From the NCBI GenBank assembly GCA_016722065.1, contig JADKGX010000001.1, positions 1,178,001-1,242,000 on the forward strand: DNA of 64,000 nucleotides, given 5' to 3'. Origin of the DNA: Planctomycetota bacterium. GTDB taxonomy: Bacteria; Planctomycetota; UBA8742; UBA2392. The position numbers and the translations under genes are program-made. This document shows, piece by piece, positions 42,917 through 52,170 of this stretch (the stretch's first letter is position 1; every line of letters begins with the position of its first letter). Below the pieces are notes generated by a model, which was not told the origin of the DNA, did no database searches, and saw nothing but the letters and a program-made list of their open reading frames with translations.

Positions 42917-43696
42917 ATGTTGTCATTCGCCCGAGTGTTCGTGGTATCGACGTGCTTCTTGATATCGGTAGCGGGTTGCGGTCGCGGGGCCGATAACACT
43001 CTCTCTAATAACTACTACGAGCCATATACGATTTCTCACGTAAAGGACCCGCTTGATCACGAGGGCGCTAGCTTGTTGGTAATCTCTTTGGATAGTCCGG
43101 AGATACTGACAAAGCTCGCCAAGTATAAACGGTTGAAGCAACTACGACTCGAAGACATGAACCTTTCTGCCGCCGACATCAGCGACATGAAGCCGCTGCC
43201 AATGCTGGATCTGTTGTCACTTAGGAGGTGTTCGGGCTTGACCGCAGACGTGGGAAAAGTGTTTGCGTCAAAGGTCATTGCTAGAGAGGTATGGGTGTGT
43301 GCGGGCGGACGGGGACCTGACTCAGACCCGGGTTCTGAATTCCTTGCAACCTACCTTCAGGCCGTTGACGTAGGCCGCATTGAGTATATCGGCGATCCCG
43401 GCAACCTCACTTGGTTGGCAAGTATTCAGGAACGCCCCTCCGTGCACAAATTGGATGTCAGCCACGTTGCGCTTTATCAAGTAGATATAGCACATATGGT
43501 GACACTATCGGGGATGAAGAAACTTAATTTGAACCACTGTGACTTGAGCGGGGTGCGTTCATTTGCGCCCCTCCTTTCCCTTAAGAATCTGACAGAGCTT
43601 GACTTATCGTACAGCACTGGTGCCAAGGCTGACCTCCTGGACGAGATCGAGGAATTCCGAAAGGCTAGGCCCGAGGTGACCATATGGGGGCCATAG
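42917..43696 (+). CDS. Leucine-rich-repeat lipoprotein
   Basis: 259 residues from ATG 42917 (GGAAAGGAC upstream). Lipobox SVAGC. Leucine-rich repeats (LKQLRLEDMNLSAADISDM, LDLLSLRRCSGL, LNLNHCDLSG, LTELDLSYS) and a C-terminal RKARPEVTIW, a form often seen at the end of planctomycete LRR proteins. Base composition is visibly lower in GC (about half) than neighbours, so the gene is probably acquired. A protein-binding surface role is inferred. Confidence 0.75.
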   Translation: MLSFARVFVVSTCFLISVAGCGRGADNTLSNNYYEPYTISHVKDPLDHEGASLLVISLDSPEILTKLAKYKRLKQLRLEDMNLSAADISDMKPLPMLDLLSLRRCSGLTADVGKVFASKVIAREVWVCAGGRGPDSDPGSEFLATYLQAVDVGRIEYIGDPGNLTWLASIQERPSVHKLDVSHVALYQVDIAHMVTLSGMKKLNLNHCDLSGVRSFAPLLSLKNLTELDLSYSTGAKADLLDEIEEFRKARPEVTIWGP

Positions 43697-44096
43697 TCGG
43701 TCGATCGCGGCAGTCCCGTACCTCGTTGTGGCAAGCTTCAAAACGGCCATTGCGCCATCTGTGGTGTGACAGAATCCGGTTCGCAGCCGCTGGCTCTAAT
43801 GCCGCGCAGAACGTGTACATCGACATCAGCAGCCCCCCGGAAACAGCACCGACGGTGACCAGACGCCCTGTCGCGCAGAAGGCAACAGAAACTAGGACAC
43901 CTAGCGCCACGCTGCCGTAAATCCAGGATTTGTCGTATGTTCTGTCTTCCGCAACGATGGATAGACTCAATGATCCAGATACATCCAATAGGTAGAATGA
44001 AAACGTGAGAGCCAATGATACCGCTATGCTAGCCAACCAACGTAACGAGACACTGGGACCACTGTTAGGGCCGTTCTTTACCAGTGTATTCGACAT
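43665..44096 (-). CDS. Small integral membrane protein
   Basis: 143 residues with about three membrane segments (WLASIAVSLALTFSFYLLDV, WIYGSVALGVLVSVAFCATG, VGAVSGGLLMSMYTFCAAL). Its 3' end overlaps the LRR gene by 32 bp in opposite orientation, so the last residues are doubtful. Part of the low-GC island. Weak ribosome-binding site. Family not recognised. Confidence 0.5.
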   Translation of the reverse strand: MSNTLVKNGPNSGPSVSLRWLASIAVSLALTFSFYLLDVSGSLSLSIVAEDRTYDKSWIYGSVALGVLVSVAFCATGRLVTVGAVSGGLLMSMYTFCAALEPAAANRILSHHRWRNGRFEACHNEVRDCRDRPTMAPIWSPRA

Positions 44097-44252
44097 GCAA
44101 GCGCTCAGTGCGTGGTTGCTATCATGTTACTGATCGGACACTTCTTCTTACCCCGTCCACATTTATCCCAGAAGGCCAAGGGGGCCCAGGCTACTTATCC
44201 TTGGCTACCCATTTCCTCGTGGCGCCTGCCGTTTCCGCAGCTTCCATCCGCT

Positions 44253-44326
44253 GGACCTACGCCCATCCGGCCAGCTGTACACGGCCGACAGAGCGCACTG
44301 CCACGTAGCATGCCCCGTTTTGGTTC
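44253..44326. repeat. Direct repeat B, left copy
   Basis: 74 bp that match 44835-44908 with about nine differences; both contain GCCCATCCGGCCAGCTGTAC and TGCCCCGTTTTGG. Confidence 0.8.
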
Positions 44327-44376
44327 TTACGCCTTTGAGATTCCCCAGCACGCTGGCGGGCATCGCTTACACATCA

Positions 44377-44823
44377 TCATTTCGGCTCTACATACCATCC
44401 GCGAATGGCACCTCCCGTGTCGTCGAAGTAAATCCAAATCGTCACCTTTCTAGAGTCCCGCCTCAACCATGACGCAGTGTCTTCACTGCATATCAGTGAG
44501 GTGTATCGAAGCTTAAGCGGGTCCGCGGGCAGACCCACCCATTCGATCTTCCTATGATCCGTCGGCACAATCTCCGACAGTGGCACCCCTTTTGGCGGAA
44601 GAAACACAGCGTCCCATCGTGCTTGCTCGGCCCACGACTGAAAGTCGTCGACTGTCCCGGGGCCGCCACGCAGCTGCTTTGTTGCCATCGTCAGGGTCAC
44701 GGGGCCCCAATGCACACCAAACGACATCGCTGCAAGGCTGAAGACCAACGTCAAGACAACTAGTCCGCAAACCACCCAGATTAGTTTAGTCCGCCGCATC
44801 ATTGGAAGCTCATGGCGTCCCAT
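44377..44823 (-). CDS. Single-pass membrane protein of unknown function
   Basis: 148 residues from the ATG at 44823, preceded by GGAG. N-terminal membrane segment (LIWVVCGLVVLTLVFSLAAMSF) and an extracytoplasmic domain ending WIYFDDTGGAIRGWYV. It sits between the two copies of direct repeat B, so it may have moved with them. Not recognised. Confidence 0.55.
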   Translation of the reverse strand: MGRHELPMMRRTKLIWVVCGLVVLTLVFSLAAMSFGVHWGPVTLTMATKQLRGGPGTVDDFQSWAEQARWDAVFLPPKGVPLSEIVPTDHRKIEWVGLPADPLKLRYTSLICSEDTASWLRRDSRKVTIWIYFDDTGGAIRGWYVEPK

Positions 44824-44834
44824 TCAGCTCCGCA

Positions 44835-44908
44835 GGACCTTCGCCCATCCGGCCAGCTGTACGGGGCCGAGAGAGCGCACTGCAACTAAGCATGCCCCGT
44901 TTTGGTGC
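44835..44908. repeat. Direct repeat B, right copy
   Basis: Pairs with 44253-44326 and brackets the small membrane protein gene at 44377-44823. Confidence 0.8.
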
Positions 44909-45110
44909 CAGTTGCACGGGGAAACAGCGGGCATGTTTGCGCCGGATGGCGAAGAGCCTCCCCGCCCGTTTTTGGTCGTTCCCCAGCCATGAGGATAAGG
45001 CCGCTGCTGCGGACCGGAGGGCCACATCACTTGCGGCCACAGGAAGCAAGTCCGCACCACAGGATTGCCCGCCCCGGCCCTGGGCTTGACGTTTCATACG
45101 GGCTGGGCCC

Positions 45111-45186
45111 AGCAAGCAGGATATCGCAGCGCCCAGGCGCCCGGCTAGAATCAAGCCAGCGGGTTCCGACACCAAGACGCAGCGGG
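45111..45186. repeat. Direct repeat A, right copy, bordering the low-GC island
   Basis: About 75 bp nearly identical to 42724-42799. The two copies lie about 2.4 kb apart in the same orientation and enclose the low-GC genes. Confidence 0.8.
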
Positions 45187-45268
45187 CCCCGCGAGATCTG
45201 ACGGCGCGTAAGCAATCAGCCCGACCCCTCTGTTCTTCCCCAAGACGGCATTTTCGACAGCGACGGCG

Positions 45269-45679
45269 TCATCGTGCAAATGCCCACTTGTTAAGGTCGA
45301 AATGCAGGGTCGGGAATGTGGGGTCCCTGGGTACAAGCAGTATGGTCCCCCTGCACTTATTGCCTTCCACAGCAAGCCCTGACAAATCGGCACTCATCGG
45401 GTCATACACGTCGAGTGTCCCCGGATGTTCTTCTAGCTGCAAATCGCCGTGTGCCGTTAGATCTGATGCCGACTGCGGGACACTCCCGCGCGCGCGATAG
45501 TAGGCCTCCGCTGCTGTGGCGATCATAATCACGTCATGTTCGGCTTGCTCCACAGCCCACTCTCGTTCCGGCGTCGGCTTCAAGTTCCCTGTGGAATAGT
45601 ACCAGACTCCGCCCACTAGGAGCAGCATCAGGAATAGGGTAACGCCGACAACCCAGGCACAACCCACATTCTTGGTCAT
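45269..45679 (-). CDS. Small pseudopilin-like membrane protein
   Basis: 136 residues from the ATG at 45679, which has GAGGAA eight bases upstream; an earlier ATG (45706) lacks one. One N-terminal membrane segment (VVGVTLFLMLLLVGGVWYY) then AAEAYYRARGSVPQSASDL and DVYDPMSADL, which recall the C-terminal region of type II secretion pseudopilins or GspG-like proteins. No prepilin cleavage motif is visible, so this assignment is weak. It lies at the edge of the low-GC island. Confidence 0.5.
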   Translation of the reverse strand: MTKNVGCAWVVGVTLFLMLLLVGGVWYYSTGNLKPTPEREWAVEQAEHDVIMIATAAEAYYRARGSVPQSASDLTAHGDLQLEEHPGTLDVYDPMSADLSGLAVEGNKCRGTILLVPRDPTFPTLHFDLNKWAFAR

Positions 45680-45855
45680 GCAGTGCTTCCTCTTGGACAC
45701 TTCCATTGTCCGAGCGCAGCTCTTTCACTCTCTTTGAGTGGCAACAAAGGGGTCGGGCTACTTCTGTATTGGCTATCTAGGGTATTTTGATGCCTGCCGC
45801 TTCGCCTTGCTTGCTTTTTTGTGCCGGCTGCTGGCCATTCTTTCGGAAACTCTGA

Positions 45856-46677
45856 TCAGCCGCGAACCAGCTTAAACAGGGCGTCTAGCTGCTTCAGCAG
45901 GGCGGGCATGTCTTTCAGATAGATCATGTTTGGCCCGTCGCTCAGGGCTTTTTCGGGGTCGGGGTGGGTCTCGGCAAACAGGCCATCGGCGCCTGCGGCC
46001 ACGGCCGCGCGGGCCATGATCGGCGCAAACTCGCGCTGGCCGCCGCTTTTGTCGCCCATGCCGCCGGGCAGTTGCACGCTGTGGGTGGCGTCCATGACCA
46101 CCGGGCAGCCGGTCTTCTGCATGATCGGAATCGAACGCATGTCCGAGACAAGGTTGTTGTAGCCAAAGGTTGCCCCGCGCTCGGTCAGCATCACCCGGCC
46201 CTTGGCGCCGCTTTCGGTCATCTTGTCGACAACCTTCTGCATGTCCCAGGGCGCCAGAAACTGGCCCTTTTTGATGTTCACTACGCGGTTGTGCTTGATG
46301 GCGGCATCGGCCGCGGCCTCTAACAGGTCTGTCTGGCGGCACAGAAAGGCCGGAATCTGCAGCACGTCGCACACTTCAGCCACCGGGCCGCATTGGCCTG
46401 CGTCGTGCACATCGGTCAACACGGGCAGGTCAAGCTCTTGCTTGATCCTGGCCAGTTGCTTCAGGCCTTCTTGTATGCCCGGGCCGCGAAAGCTTTTGCC
46501 GCTGGTGCGGTTGGCTTTGTCGAAACTGGCCTTGAAGATAAACGGCAGGCCGATTGCAGCGCAGGTGGTCTTGAGTGATTCGGCAATGCGCCGGGGGGAT
46601 TCGGGGTCTTCCAGCACGCAGGGGCCGGCAATCAGGAACAGTTTCTTGCCGTCGAGGTTGAGTTTGCCGAGTTTCAT
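45856..46677 (-). CDS. kdsA: 3-deoxy-D-manno-octulosonate 8-phosphate synthase
   Basis: 273 residues. IAGPCVLED near the start (with the Cys of the metal-dependent class), KASFDKANRTS, LTDVHD, KKGQFLAPWDMQ and MDATHSVQLPGG identify KdsA. It condenses phosphoenolpyruvate with arabinose 5-phosphate, the entry to Kdo for the lipopolysaccharide core. It shows that the organism builds a Gram-negative outer membrane. Confidence 0.96.
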   Translation of the reverse strand: MKLGKLNLDGKKLFLIAGPCVLEDPESPRRIAESLKTTCAAIGLPFIFKASFDKANRTSGKSFRGPGIQEGLKQLARIKQELDLPVLTDVHDAGQCGPVAEVCDVLQIPAFLCRQTDLLEAAADAAIKHNRVVNIKKGQFLAPWDMQKVVDKMTESGAKGRVMLTERGATFGYNNLVSDMRSIPIMQKTGCPVVMDATHSVQLPGGMGDKSGGQREFAPIMARAAVAAGADGLFAETHPDPEKALSDGPNMIYLKDMPALLKQLDALFKLVRG

Positions 46678-46725
46678 GGTGCTCCGAAGAATGCGGTTGC
46701 GGGCCGGGCGGCGTGAATGCCGCCG

Positions 46726-47325
46726 TTACTGCTGCGCGGGGAGGTCGCCTTGGCGGGTGGCCTCCAGCACGATCTGGTTGGTGCCGCCGGGCCGGGGCGT
46801 TTTGTCTTTGACCTTGTCAAATGAATGGGTGCCCTTGAGCTGGAACACCTCGTTGCCATCGGTTTCCCAGGCGCACAGTTCGGTGCTGCCAATCAGCGGG
46901 GCGCGGTCCCACACCTTGACCACCAGTTTTTCGCCGGTGCGCCATTCCAATTCAAAGGGGCGGTCGGCCCAGGCGGCGGTCAGGGGGTCTTTGCCCACCT
47001 TGGCTTTGCGGGCGCCGAATTCGCGGCTGTCCCATACCTTGGTGGATTTGCCCTGGGCGTCAATGCGATCGACGGTGACCTGGATATCCAGGTTTTCGCC
47101 CTGGTCGAATTCCTCGGGGCTCAGGGTCACGCTTTTGATCGCGACCTTGTAGACGCCCGATTTATCCATGCCCTCGGCGCCCTTTTGGAAGAACTTCTGC
47201 ACCAGCGGGCTCCAGAGCAGGTTGGGGTACATGTAGCCACTGATGCCGCCGGCCAGCACAAGCACCGCCAGCAGCCCCACCAGCGTCAGAACCTTGCTGC
47301 CGCCTTTTTTCTTTTGGTCAGCCAT
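46726..47325 (-). CDS. Membrane-anchored protein, unknown function
   Basis: 199 residues from the ATG at 47325 (GGAGG upstream). A basic N-terminus (ADQKKKGGSK) leads to one membrane segment (VLTLVGLLAVLVLAGGISGY). The rest looks beta-rich (LDIQVTVDRIDAQGK, FELEWRTGEKLVVKVWDRAP), like a C2 or Ig-like domain facing outward. It lies 48 bp behind kdsA's start on the same strand, so it may be co-transcribed. Confidence 0.7.
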   Translation of the reverse strand: MADQKKKGGSKVLTLVGLLAVLVLAGGISGYMYPNLLWSPLVQKFFQKGAEGMDKSGVYKVAIKSVTLSPEEFDQGENLDIQVTVDRIDAQGKSTKVWDSREFGARKAKVGKDPLTAAWADRPFELEWRTGEKLVVKVWDRAPLIGSTELCAWETDGNEVFQLKGTHSFDKVKDKTPRPGGTNQIVLEATRQGDLPAQQ

Positions 47326-47400
47326 GGTTGCCTCCGCTTGCAGTTTAGCGAATTCTGGCCGCGCCAGCGCCCCCAAGGTTGGCGCCCCTGCCAGGGCCGG

Positions 47401-49329
47401 CTACTTGCGCAAACCGGCCAGGATTTGGTCGCGGGTCCGGGCGACATCGCAGATCTTGCGCAGTTCGCTGCGTGGCAGGGCAGCGCTGCCGGGCCGGTCG
47501 AACTCGGCAAACTCGTCGACCAGAATCACGTAGCGCCCGGCTTGCTGGCGGTGGGCCGGCACCGTCTGCCAGGCCTCTGGTTCCTGGCCTGTTTGTGGCC
47601 AGGGGCGCCAACTGGGTGCGGTTTCCCAGCGCACGGAAAGCGGCGCGGCGCGCACGCCCAGGGTGGCCCAAAAGCGCGTGCTGCGGCCTTGATTGTAAAA
47701 CACCGGAACGGCCACGCGGGTGTCCACGGCCAGGTCAGGGTCGCTGGCCCAGCCTTGCAGCCATTGATCTGCCAAAGCGCGGGCGTAATCGGCGTTTTCG
47801 ACTTCCCCGGCCAGCAACTGGTCGTGGCAGCCAATGTCCTCACAACTGACCAGGTGCAGGCCGTAAAACAGCAGGCGCATGCTTTCCAGTTCGTCGCCCA
47901 GCGGCATGTCGCGCCAGCCGTTTTGGCGCGCGCCGCGAAGCTGGTTCAAATCCTGCACTTCCAGGGCCAGAAACTTCTGCAGAAAGGCATAGCTGCGGGC
48001 CAGGCGCAGAAAGAACGTCGGGTTGGGCTCCACACGCAGCCGCGGCGTCAGTGCTTCCTCGGGTTCGGCGGGGGCGCTGGCTTTGGCCCCGGCGGTCAGC
48101 GCGTCTCGAATGTGGGTTTCGCGATACTTGGTGACTTGGGCCTTGAAGGCCTCAATCAGCCGCAGCTTGTACTTGCGTGAAAGCAGCAGTTTTTCGTTTT
48201 CGGGTGCGCGCTCGGGCAGCACAAAGGCTTCCAGGGTGAACACCTGGTAGTCGTACCAGCCGCTTTCGGGGCCGGGTTTGAGGTCCAGGCTGCCGTCGCG
48301 AATGGCCTTGATGAAATCGCGCATCAGGTCCGCGCCGGCGTGTATGCCCTGCGGGTACAGGCGGTCAAACAGCCGGGCTTCCTTGTTGCTGCTGAAGGGC
48401 AGAAAGTGCAGCCGCGCCAGCGTACCGCGCCGTTGCGCCAGTGCATCCACGGTGTCGGTGTTGTCGGCAAGGTCCAGCAGGTTCAGGCCGACCAGCGGGT
48501 TGGTCAGCCGGGAGTAAAAGGCCAGCATGCGCTGGTACATCTCCACGCAACTGGGGTTTTTGCGCAGGGCGCGCAGCAGGGATTCGCTTAAAGCATCGCG
48601 ACGGCCAAGGTTCTGTTGCAGAAAGCGCAGAAAACGAAACGTGTTGCCAAGCTCCGCTGACCACTCATAGAACCCGGTCACGCCGCTTTGGGCAAAATCC
48701 AGCTCAAACCGGCGCAGGTATTCGCGGGCCCCGGCTGGTTCGCGGGTGGCCTCGTCGGGCGTGATAAACTTGCCGGCCTCCAGGGCTGCCCACAGCCAGG
48801 CCGCGGCCTGGCCGCGCGGGTCGCACTCCGACAGCATTTGGCGCACCAGCACTTCGATGCCGCGCAGGCCTTCTTCGTCGTTGGCAACCAGGTGCAGGTC
48901 GAGTGCCGCAAACAGTCCGTCGTCGAACTGCTTGGCTTTGCCGCCAATCAGGTTGACGCTGGGCAGAATGACGCTGCCCGTGATGGCCTTGGCCGCTGCG
49001 GCGTAGCTGGGGTGCAGCACCAGCAACGATGCATCTTGCGGGTCGTCGGGGCGAAGGTCGGGCAGGTCAAGCCCGAACACGGCCCCGCTGGTGTTGATCT
49101 GCCAGCGGTTGGCGGCAGGGCCAAAGGGCCGGCTGTCGGCCAGCGCGGGGTCAAAGCTGGGGTGCTTGTCGGCAAGCAGGTCATCTTTGACCAGGTCTTC
49201 AACCTTGGCCGGGTCCACGCGGGTGCGTTCTACTTCATAGGTGTCGTGGGTGCGCACATACCAGAACGTGCCCAGGCCGCCCGCAATCACGAGCAGCGCG
49301 GCCAGCGCGATACGAACCGCCACTTTCAT
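47401..49329 (-). CDS. Large membrane-anchored protein of unknown function
   Basis: 642 residues. Signal anchor (IALAALLVIAGGLGTFWYV), then a mostly helical domain of about 600 residues. It contains several aromatic and charged conserved-looking stretches (GFYEWSAELGNTFRFLRFLQ, ESGWYDYQVFTLEAFVLPE, WRDMPLGDELESMRLLFYGL) reminiscent of DUF3160-like planctomycete proteins, but I cannot confirm that family. Upstream of a lipoprotein gene in divergent orientation. Confidence 0.6.
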   Translation of the reverse strand: MKVAVRIALAALLVIAGGLGTFWYVRTHDTYEVERTRVDPAKVEDLVKDDLLADKHPSFDPALADSRPFGPAANRWQINTSGAVFGLDLPDLRPDDPQDASLLVLHPSYAAAAKAITGSVILPSVNLIGGKAKQFDDGLFAALDLHLVANDEEGLRGIEVLVRQMLSECDPRGQAAAWLWAALEAGKFITPDEATREPAGAREYLRRFELDFAQSGVTGFYEWSAELGNTFRFLRFLQQNLGRRDALSESLLRALRKNPSCVEMYQRMLAFYSRLTNPLVGLNLLDLADNTDTVDALAQRRGTLARLHFLPFSSNKEARLFDRLYPQGIHAGADLMRDFIKAIRDGSLDLKPGPESGWYDYQVFTLEAFVLPERAPENEKLLLSRKYKLRLIEAFKAQVTKYRETHIRDALTAGAKASAPAEPEEALTPRLRVEPNPTFFLRLARSYAFLQKFLALEVQDLNQLRGARQNGWRDMPLGDELESMRLLFYGLHLVSCEDIGCHDQLLAGEVENADYARALADQWLQGWASDPDLAVDTRVAVPVFYNQGRSTRFWATLGVRAAPLSVRWETAPSWRPWPQTGQEPEAWQTVPAHRQQAGRYVILVDEFAEFDRPGSAALPRSELRKICDVARTRDQILAGLRK

Positions 49330-49454
49330 TTCCTGTTCTCCGCACGAAATGTTAATCCCTGTGCGTCCAAAAAGGGTTCAAAAAGGCTGGTGCACGGTTC
49401 GACTGGCATTTTTTCGCCAAATGGGCAAACTCTGGGCCGCTCAAGGAGACCTAC

Positions 49455-50003
49455 ATGAAATCCATCCTGACCATGACACTTGCCCTGGCCCTTTGCGCCG
49501 TTGCCGGATGTGGCGGCATGCCCAAGCCCCAGATCGACGCCATGGCCCCGCGCGCCGATGCCACCAATGCCCGCGTGACGTTGACCGCAACCAACTACGA
49601 CGAATCCTGGGAAAAAGAAAACGTGCGCCTGCGCATTCACCAGGTGTGGCTGAACAACGACGGCGTGCCCACCAACAAGGAAACGATCGTCGACAAACCC
49701 TTCAACGGCCGCCAGGGCGACGCCCGCACGGTGATCAAAATGAAGGACGCCGACGGCAAATCAACTCGCGACGTGCGCCTGCAGTTCGAGCTGGTAAGCG
49801 GCGAAAACAAGACCAACGAAAACGTCAGCGCGGCCGCCACACTGGAATGGTCTGTGCCATCCAGCCTGGCTAACAAGGACCTGGTGCTGCTGGGCGTGCT
49901 CAGCCGCAAAGGCCGCAACAACTACGCCATTGACGTGCTGTATGCGCTGGAACCCGCCACCGGCGAAATCCTGCAGGTGCTGCCCAGCTACGACGCCAAG
50001 TAA
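49455..50003 (+). CDS. Lipoprotein of unknown function
   Basis: 182 residues with AAGGAG upstream of the ATG. Lipobox AVAGC in the signal peptide (LTMTLALALCAVAGC). The mature part looks like a beta-sandwich (ENVRLRIHQVWLNNDG, DVRLQFELVSGENKT, DLVLLGVLSRKGRNNY). It ends with a strong terminator at 50019-50047. A periplasmic or outer-membrane-attached role is inferred. Confidence 0.75.
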   Translation: MKSILTMTLALALCAVAGCGGMPKPQIDAMAPRADATNARVTLTATNYDESWEKENVRLRIHQVWLNNDGVPTNKETIVDKPFNGRQGDARTVIKMKDADGKSTRDVRLQFELVSGENKTNENVSAAATLEWSVPSSLANKDLVLLGVLSRKGRNNYAIDVLYALEPATGEILQVLPSYDAK

Positions 50004-50018
50004 GCCCCGCGCAAACCA

Positions 50019-50047
50019 ACAGACCCGGCCCCGTGCCGGGTCTGTTT
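50019..50047 (+). terminator. Intrinsic terminator after the lipoprotein gene
   Basis: 11-bp stem ACAGACCCGGC / GCCGGGTCTGT with a CCCGT loop followed by TT. It can also serve the convergent minus-strand gene ending at 50063. Confidence 0.8.
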
Positions 50048-50062
50048 CATTGCCCGGCGACG

Positions 50063-51550
50063 CTACTGCTTGATCTTGATGTCTGCCCATGTGTAGGGGC
50101 GCAGCATCGAATAGAAACTGCTGCCCGCCAGGTTTGGTTCGGCGTCGCCACGCATGCCATAACCCCATGCGTTGGCCAGAAAACCCTGGGGCAACTTGCC
50201 TTCTGCAAACACCGCCGTGACGGGCAGCGAGATTTCAAACGTGAACTTGCCGGCCTCTGGCTTGCCTTTGCACACCACGCCTTCGACCAGCCCCAGCTTG
50301 ATGGATTTTTCCATGCCCACCGTCCACAGGTCGGCGCCGGTTACGCCGTTGTCGCCGATGAAAAACAGCTTCTCGGTGCCTGCCAGCGCTTCTGTACCCT
50401 CGCTGCCAAAGCCTAGCCACAGGCCGGTGCCCATGCGGTTGCCGCGTTCGCTGCTGCTGGTGAAGCTGCCCTCATAGCCAAGGCTGCCATACAGCAGCAG
50501 GCGCGGGCCCGCGATCATCCAGCGCAGCGATTCGCCCTGGTTCAAGTTGCGCATCGGCAGGACGGTTGCCCCGGCCTTCCAGGCCGCGCCCGTGCCATCG
50601 ACCTCAAAGCTGGATTGTTCAAAGGGCAACGTGGTCGTCACACGCGGCGGCAGCATCGATTGCGGCTTGCGGGTCATGAAATCATGCACCCAGTACACGT
50701 CGCGCTGTTCGTTGGTGAAGAACAGCGTGCCCGCGTTGAGGCACAGGGCTTCGCACTGGTCGGCTTCAATCAGCGTGCTCCAGGCCGGGTCGCCTTCGAG
50801 CTTTCCTTTGGGGTATACAAAGATGCGCGTGTAACTCAGCAGCAGCAGGTTGCCGCCGGTGGCGTCGTAATCCGCAGCCGTGATCATGGTGGCCGTGCCG
50901 ACATTCAACTTCGAGACCAGCTCAGGTACGTTCTTGCCGCCATCCTTGAGCTCAGCAAAGCGGTACAGGCCGGTGAAGCCCTCGCCGCGTTGTTTGGTTA
51001 CCAGGTGCAACTTGCCGTCGATGACGGCTGCGGCCTCGCAATCATGGGGTTCATCGGGCCAGGTTACGGGGTAAGTGGCCAACAGCTTGAGTGCGCCCTT
51101 GCCATCGGAATCTGCACTGTAATGCACGCGATACAAAGTCACGCTTTCGCGCTTGCGGGCGCTATCGCCGGTGTCGCAGCACAGCAGGTCGTCGCCAATC
51201 GTGCAGATGTCTTCCCAATCGACGGCCTTTGCGCCGGGCACGGCCAGTTTTTGTGCGTCTGTGAAATCCGCGCTGGTGGCCCGAAACAGGTACGGTCCGT
51301 CGCCGCTGTCGTTGTGGGCCCACCAGGCGCCGTCGTACCAGACGATGCCAGAGCATTCATCCAGGTCCTTGGAGGCAATGCGGGCTGCGGGTTTGAGTGT
51401 GCCCTTGCCCTGGGCAAAATCGGAAAGCGAATCAACCGGCGGCCGGGGTGTGTCCTGGCCCAGGCAGGCCCAGGCCAGCCCAAGCGACAGCGACAGCGCC
51501 GGTATCAGGGCGCGACTGGCAAGCCAAAGCATGTTGTTTTTGTCAGGCAT
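50063..51550 (-). CDS. Secreted beta-propeller-like protein
   Basis: 495 residues, GAGGT upstream of the ATG. Signal peptide (LIPALSLSLGLAWACLGQ). The mature domain has repeating beta motifs typical of NHL/six-bladed propellers (SGIVWYDGAWWAHNDSGDG, DWEDICTIGDDLLCCDTGD, CEALCLNAGTLFFTNE). Three Cys pairs may be disulfides. Function unknown; the opening with ECSGI and DWEDI resembles esterase-like or SdiA-like propellers in other bacteria. Confidence 0.65.
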   Translation of the reverse strand: MPDKNNMLWLASRALIPALSLSLGLAWACLGQDTPRPPVDSLSDFAQGKGTLKPAARIASKDLDECSGIVWYDGAWWAHNDSGDGPYLFRATSADFTDAQKLAVPGAKAVDWEDICTIGDDLLCCDTGDSARKRESVTLYRVHYSADSDGKGALKLLATYPVTWPDEPHDCEAAAVIDGKLHLVTKQRGEGFTGLYRFAELKDGGKNVPELVSKLNVGTATMITAADYDATGGNLLLLSYTRIFVYPKGKLEGDPAWSTLIEADQCEALCLNAGTLFFTNEQRDVYWVHDFMTRKPQSMLPPRVTTTLPFEQSSFEVDGTGAAWKAGATVLPMRNLNQGESLRWMIAGPRLLLYGSLGYEGSFTSSSERGNRMGTGLWLGFGSEGTEALAGTEKLFFIGDNGVTGADLWTVGMEKSIKLGLVEGVVCKGKPEAGKFTFEISLPVTAVFAEGKLPQGFLANAWGYGMRGDAEPNLAGSSFYSMLRPYTWADIKIKQ

Positions 51551-52170
51551 GGATACCTCGGTTGCAACGGCCCGGCAGCACTGGTGCGGCAGGGGCAGGA
51601 TTCAATCTATCACGGTTAACGACAATGGGCCGTGCACTCGGCAGCGGCCCACGGTCTTTTCGGCAAACCGGCGATGCCGTTGGAAGGACGGTTTGGTGCA
51701 CCCTCTATGCAAAGTGGGTAGCCCGAGAGCGGGTCAGGATTTCCCCCGACAGTTAAGGAGGGCATATCCGTTCACACCCGACTAAGGCTTCCCTGAGCAC
51801 ATTCATCGGCGCAGCCAACTAGTTGTCCGCCTGACAAACACCCCAGTAAGCCGTGGCATTGTAGTGAAGCCCCGGCCACGGGCAAGCGCGGCGGGCGTTG
51901 CGGCCATCGGCAAGTGGGCCATGGCACGACGACAACGGGGCGCGCATTCGACGCACGGAGAAATGCGCTTCCATACTACCCTCGCCCCGGCCCTTGCGGG
52001 CTGGGCTGAAGGGAATGGCTGACTTGGCGTTGCCCTGCCAATCCGTGTTATCCGTGGCTCGCGCGCCTGCCTGGCCGTATCTGTTAACGCCTCACCTGCA
52101 AGCGAACCCTGGTGACCACACCATTTGCTTGAAGGCATTGCCCCGGCCCGCGACGGTTAACGTAGAGACA
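51551..52170. other. Long intergenic region with a possible structured segment and a dispersed repeat
   Basis: Around 51664-51740 there are nested complementarities (CAAACCG/CGGTTTG, CCCG-AGAG-CGGG) but no known riboswitch could be assigned. Bases 52040-52060 hold a copy of the dispersed ATCCGTGTTATCCGTGG repeat. A CGGCCC/GGGCCG hairpin lies near 51627-51651. No gene is seen. Confidence 0.45.

Larger units (their letters stand above)
44824..45268. repeat. Repeat-bearing spacer of the low-GC island
   Basis: Holds the right copy of direct repeat B (44835-44908) and the right copy of direct repeat A (45111-45186). The remaining sequence has open frames but none with a start signal or recognisable content; I call no gene here. 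Confidence 0.7.

Noticed and set aside
44810..45175. 121-residue minus-strand frame in the island spacer
   Set aside because: It runs through both repeat copies, has no start signal and shows no domain.
42656..45855. Integron cassette array
   Set aside because: Direct repeats are present but no attC-like inverted cores or integrase; gene orientations are mixed.
51661..51740. c-di-GMP-I (GEMM) riboswitch
   Set aside because: Short shared strings, but the order of helices and the tetraloop/receptor do not match the consensus.
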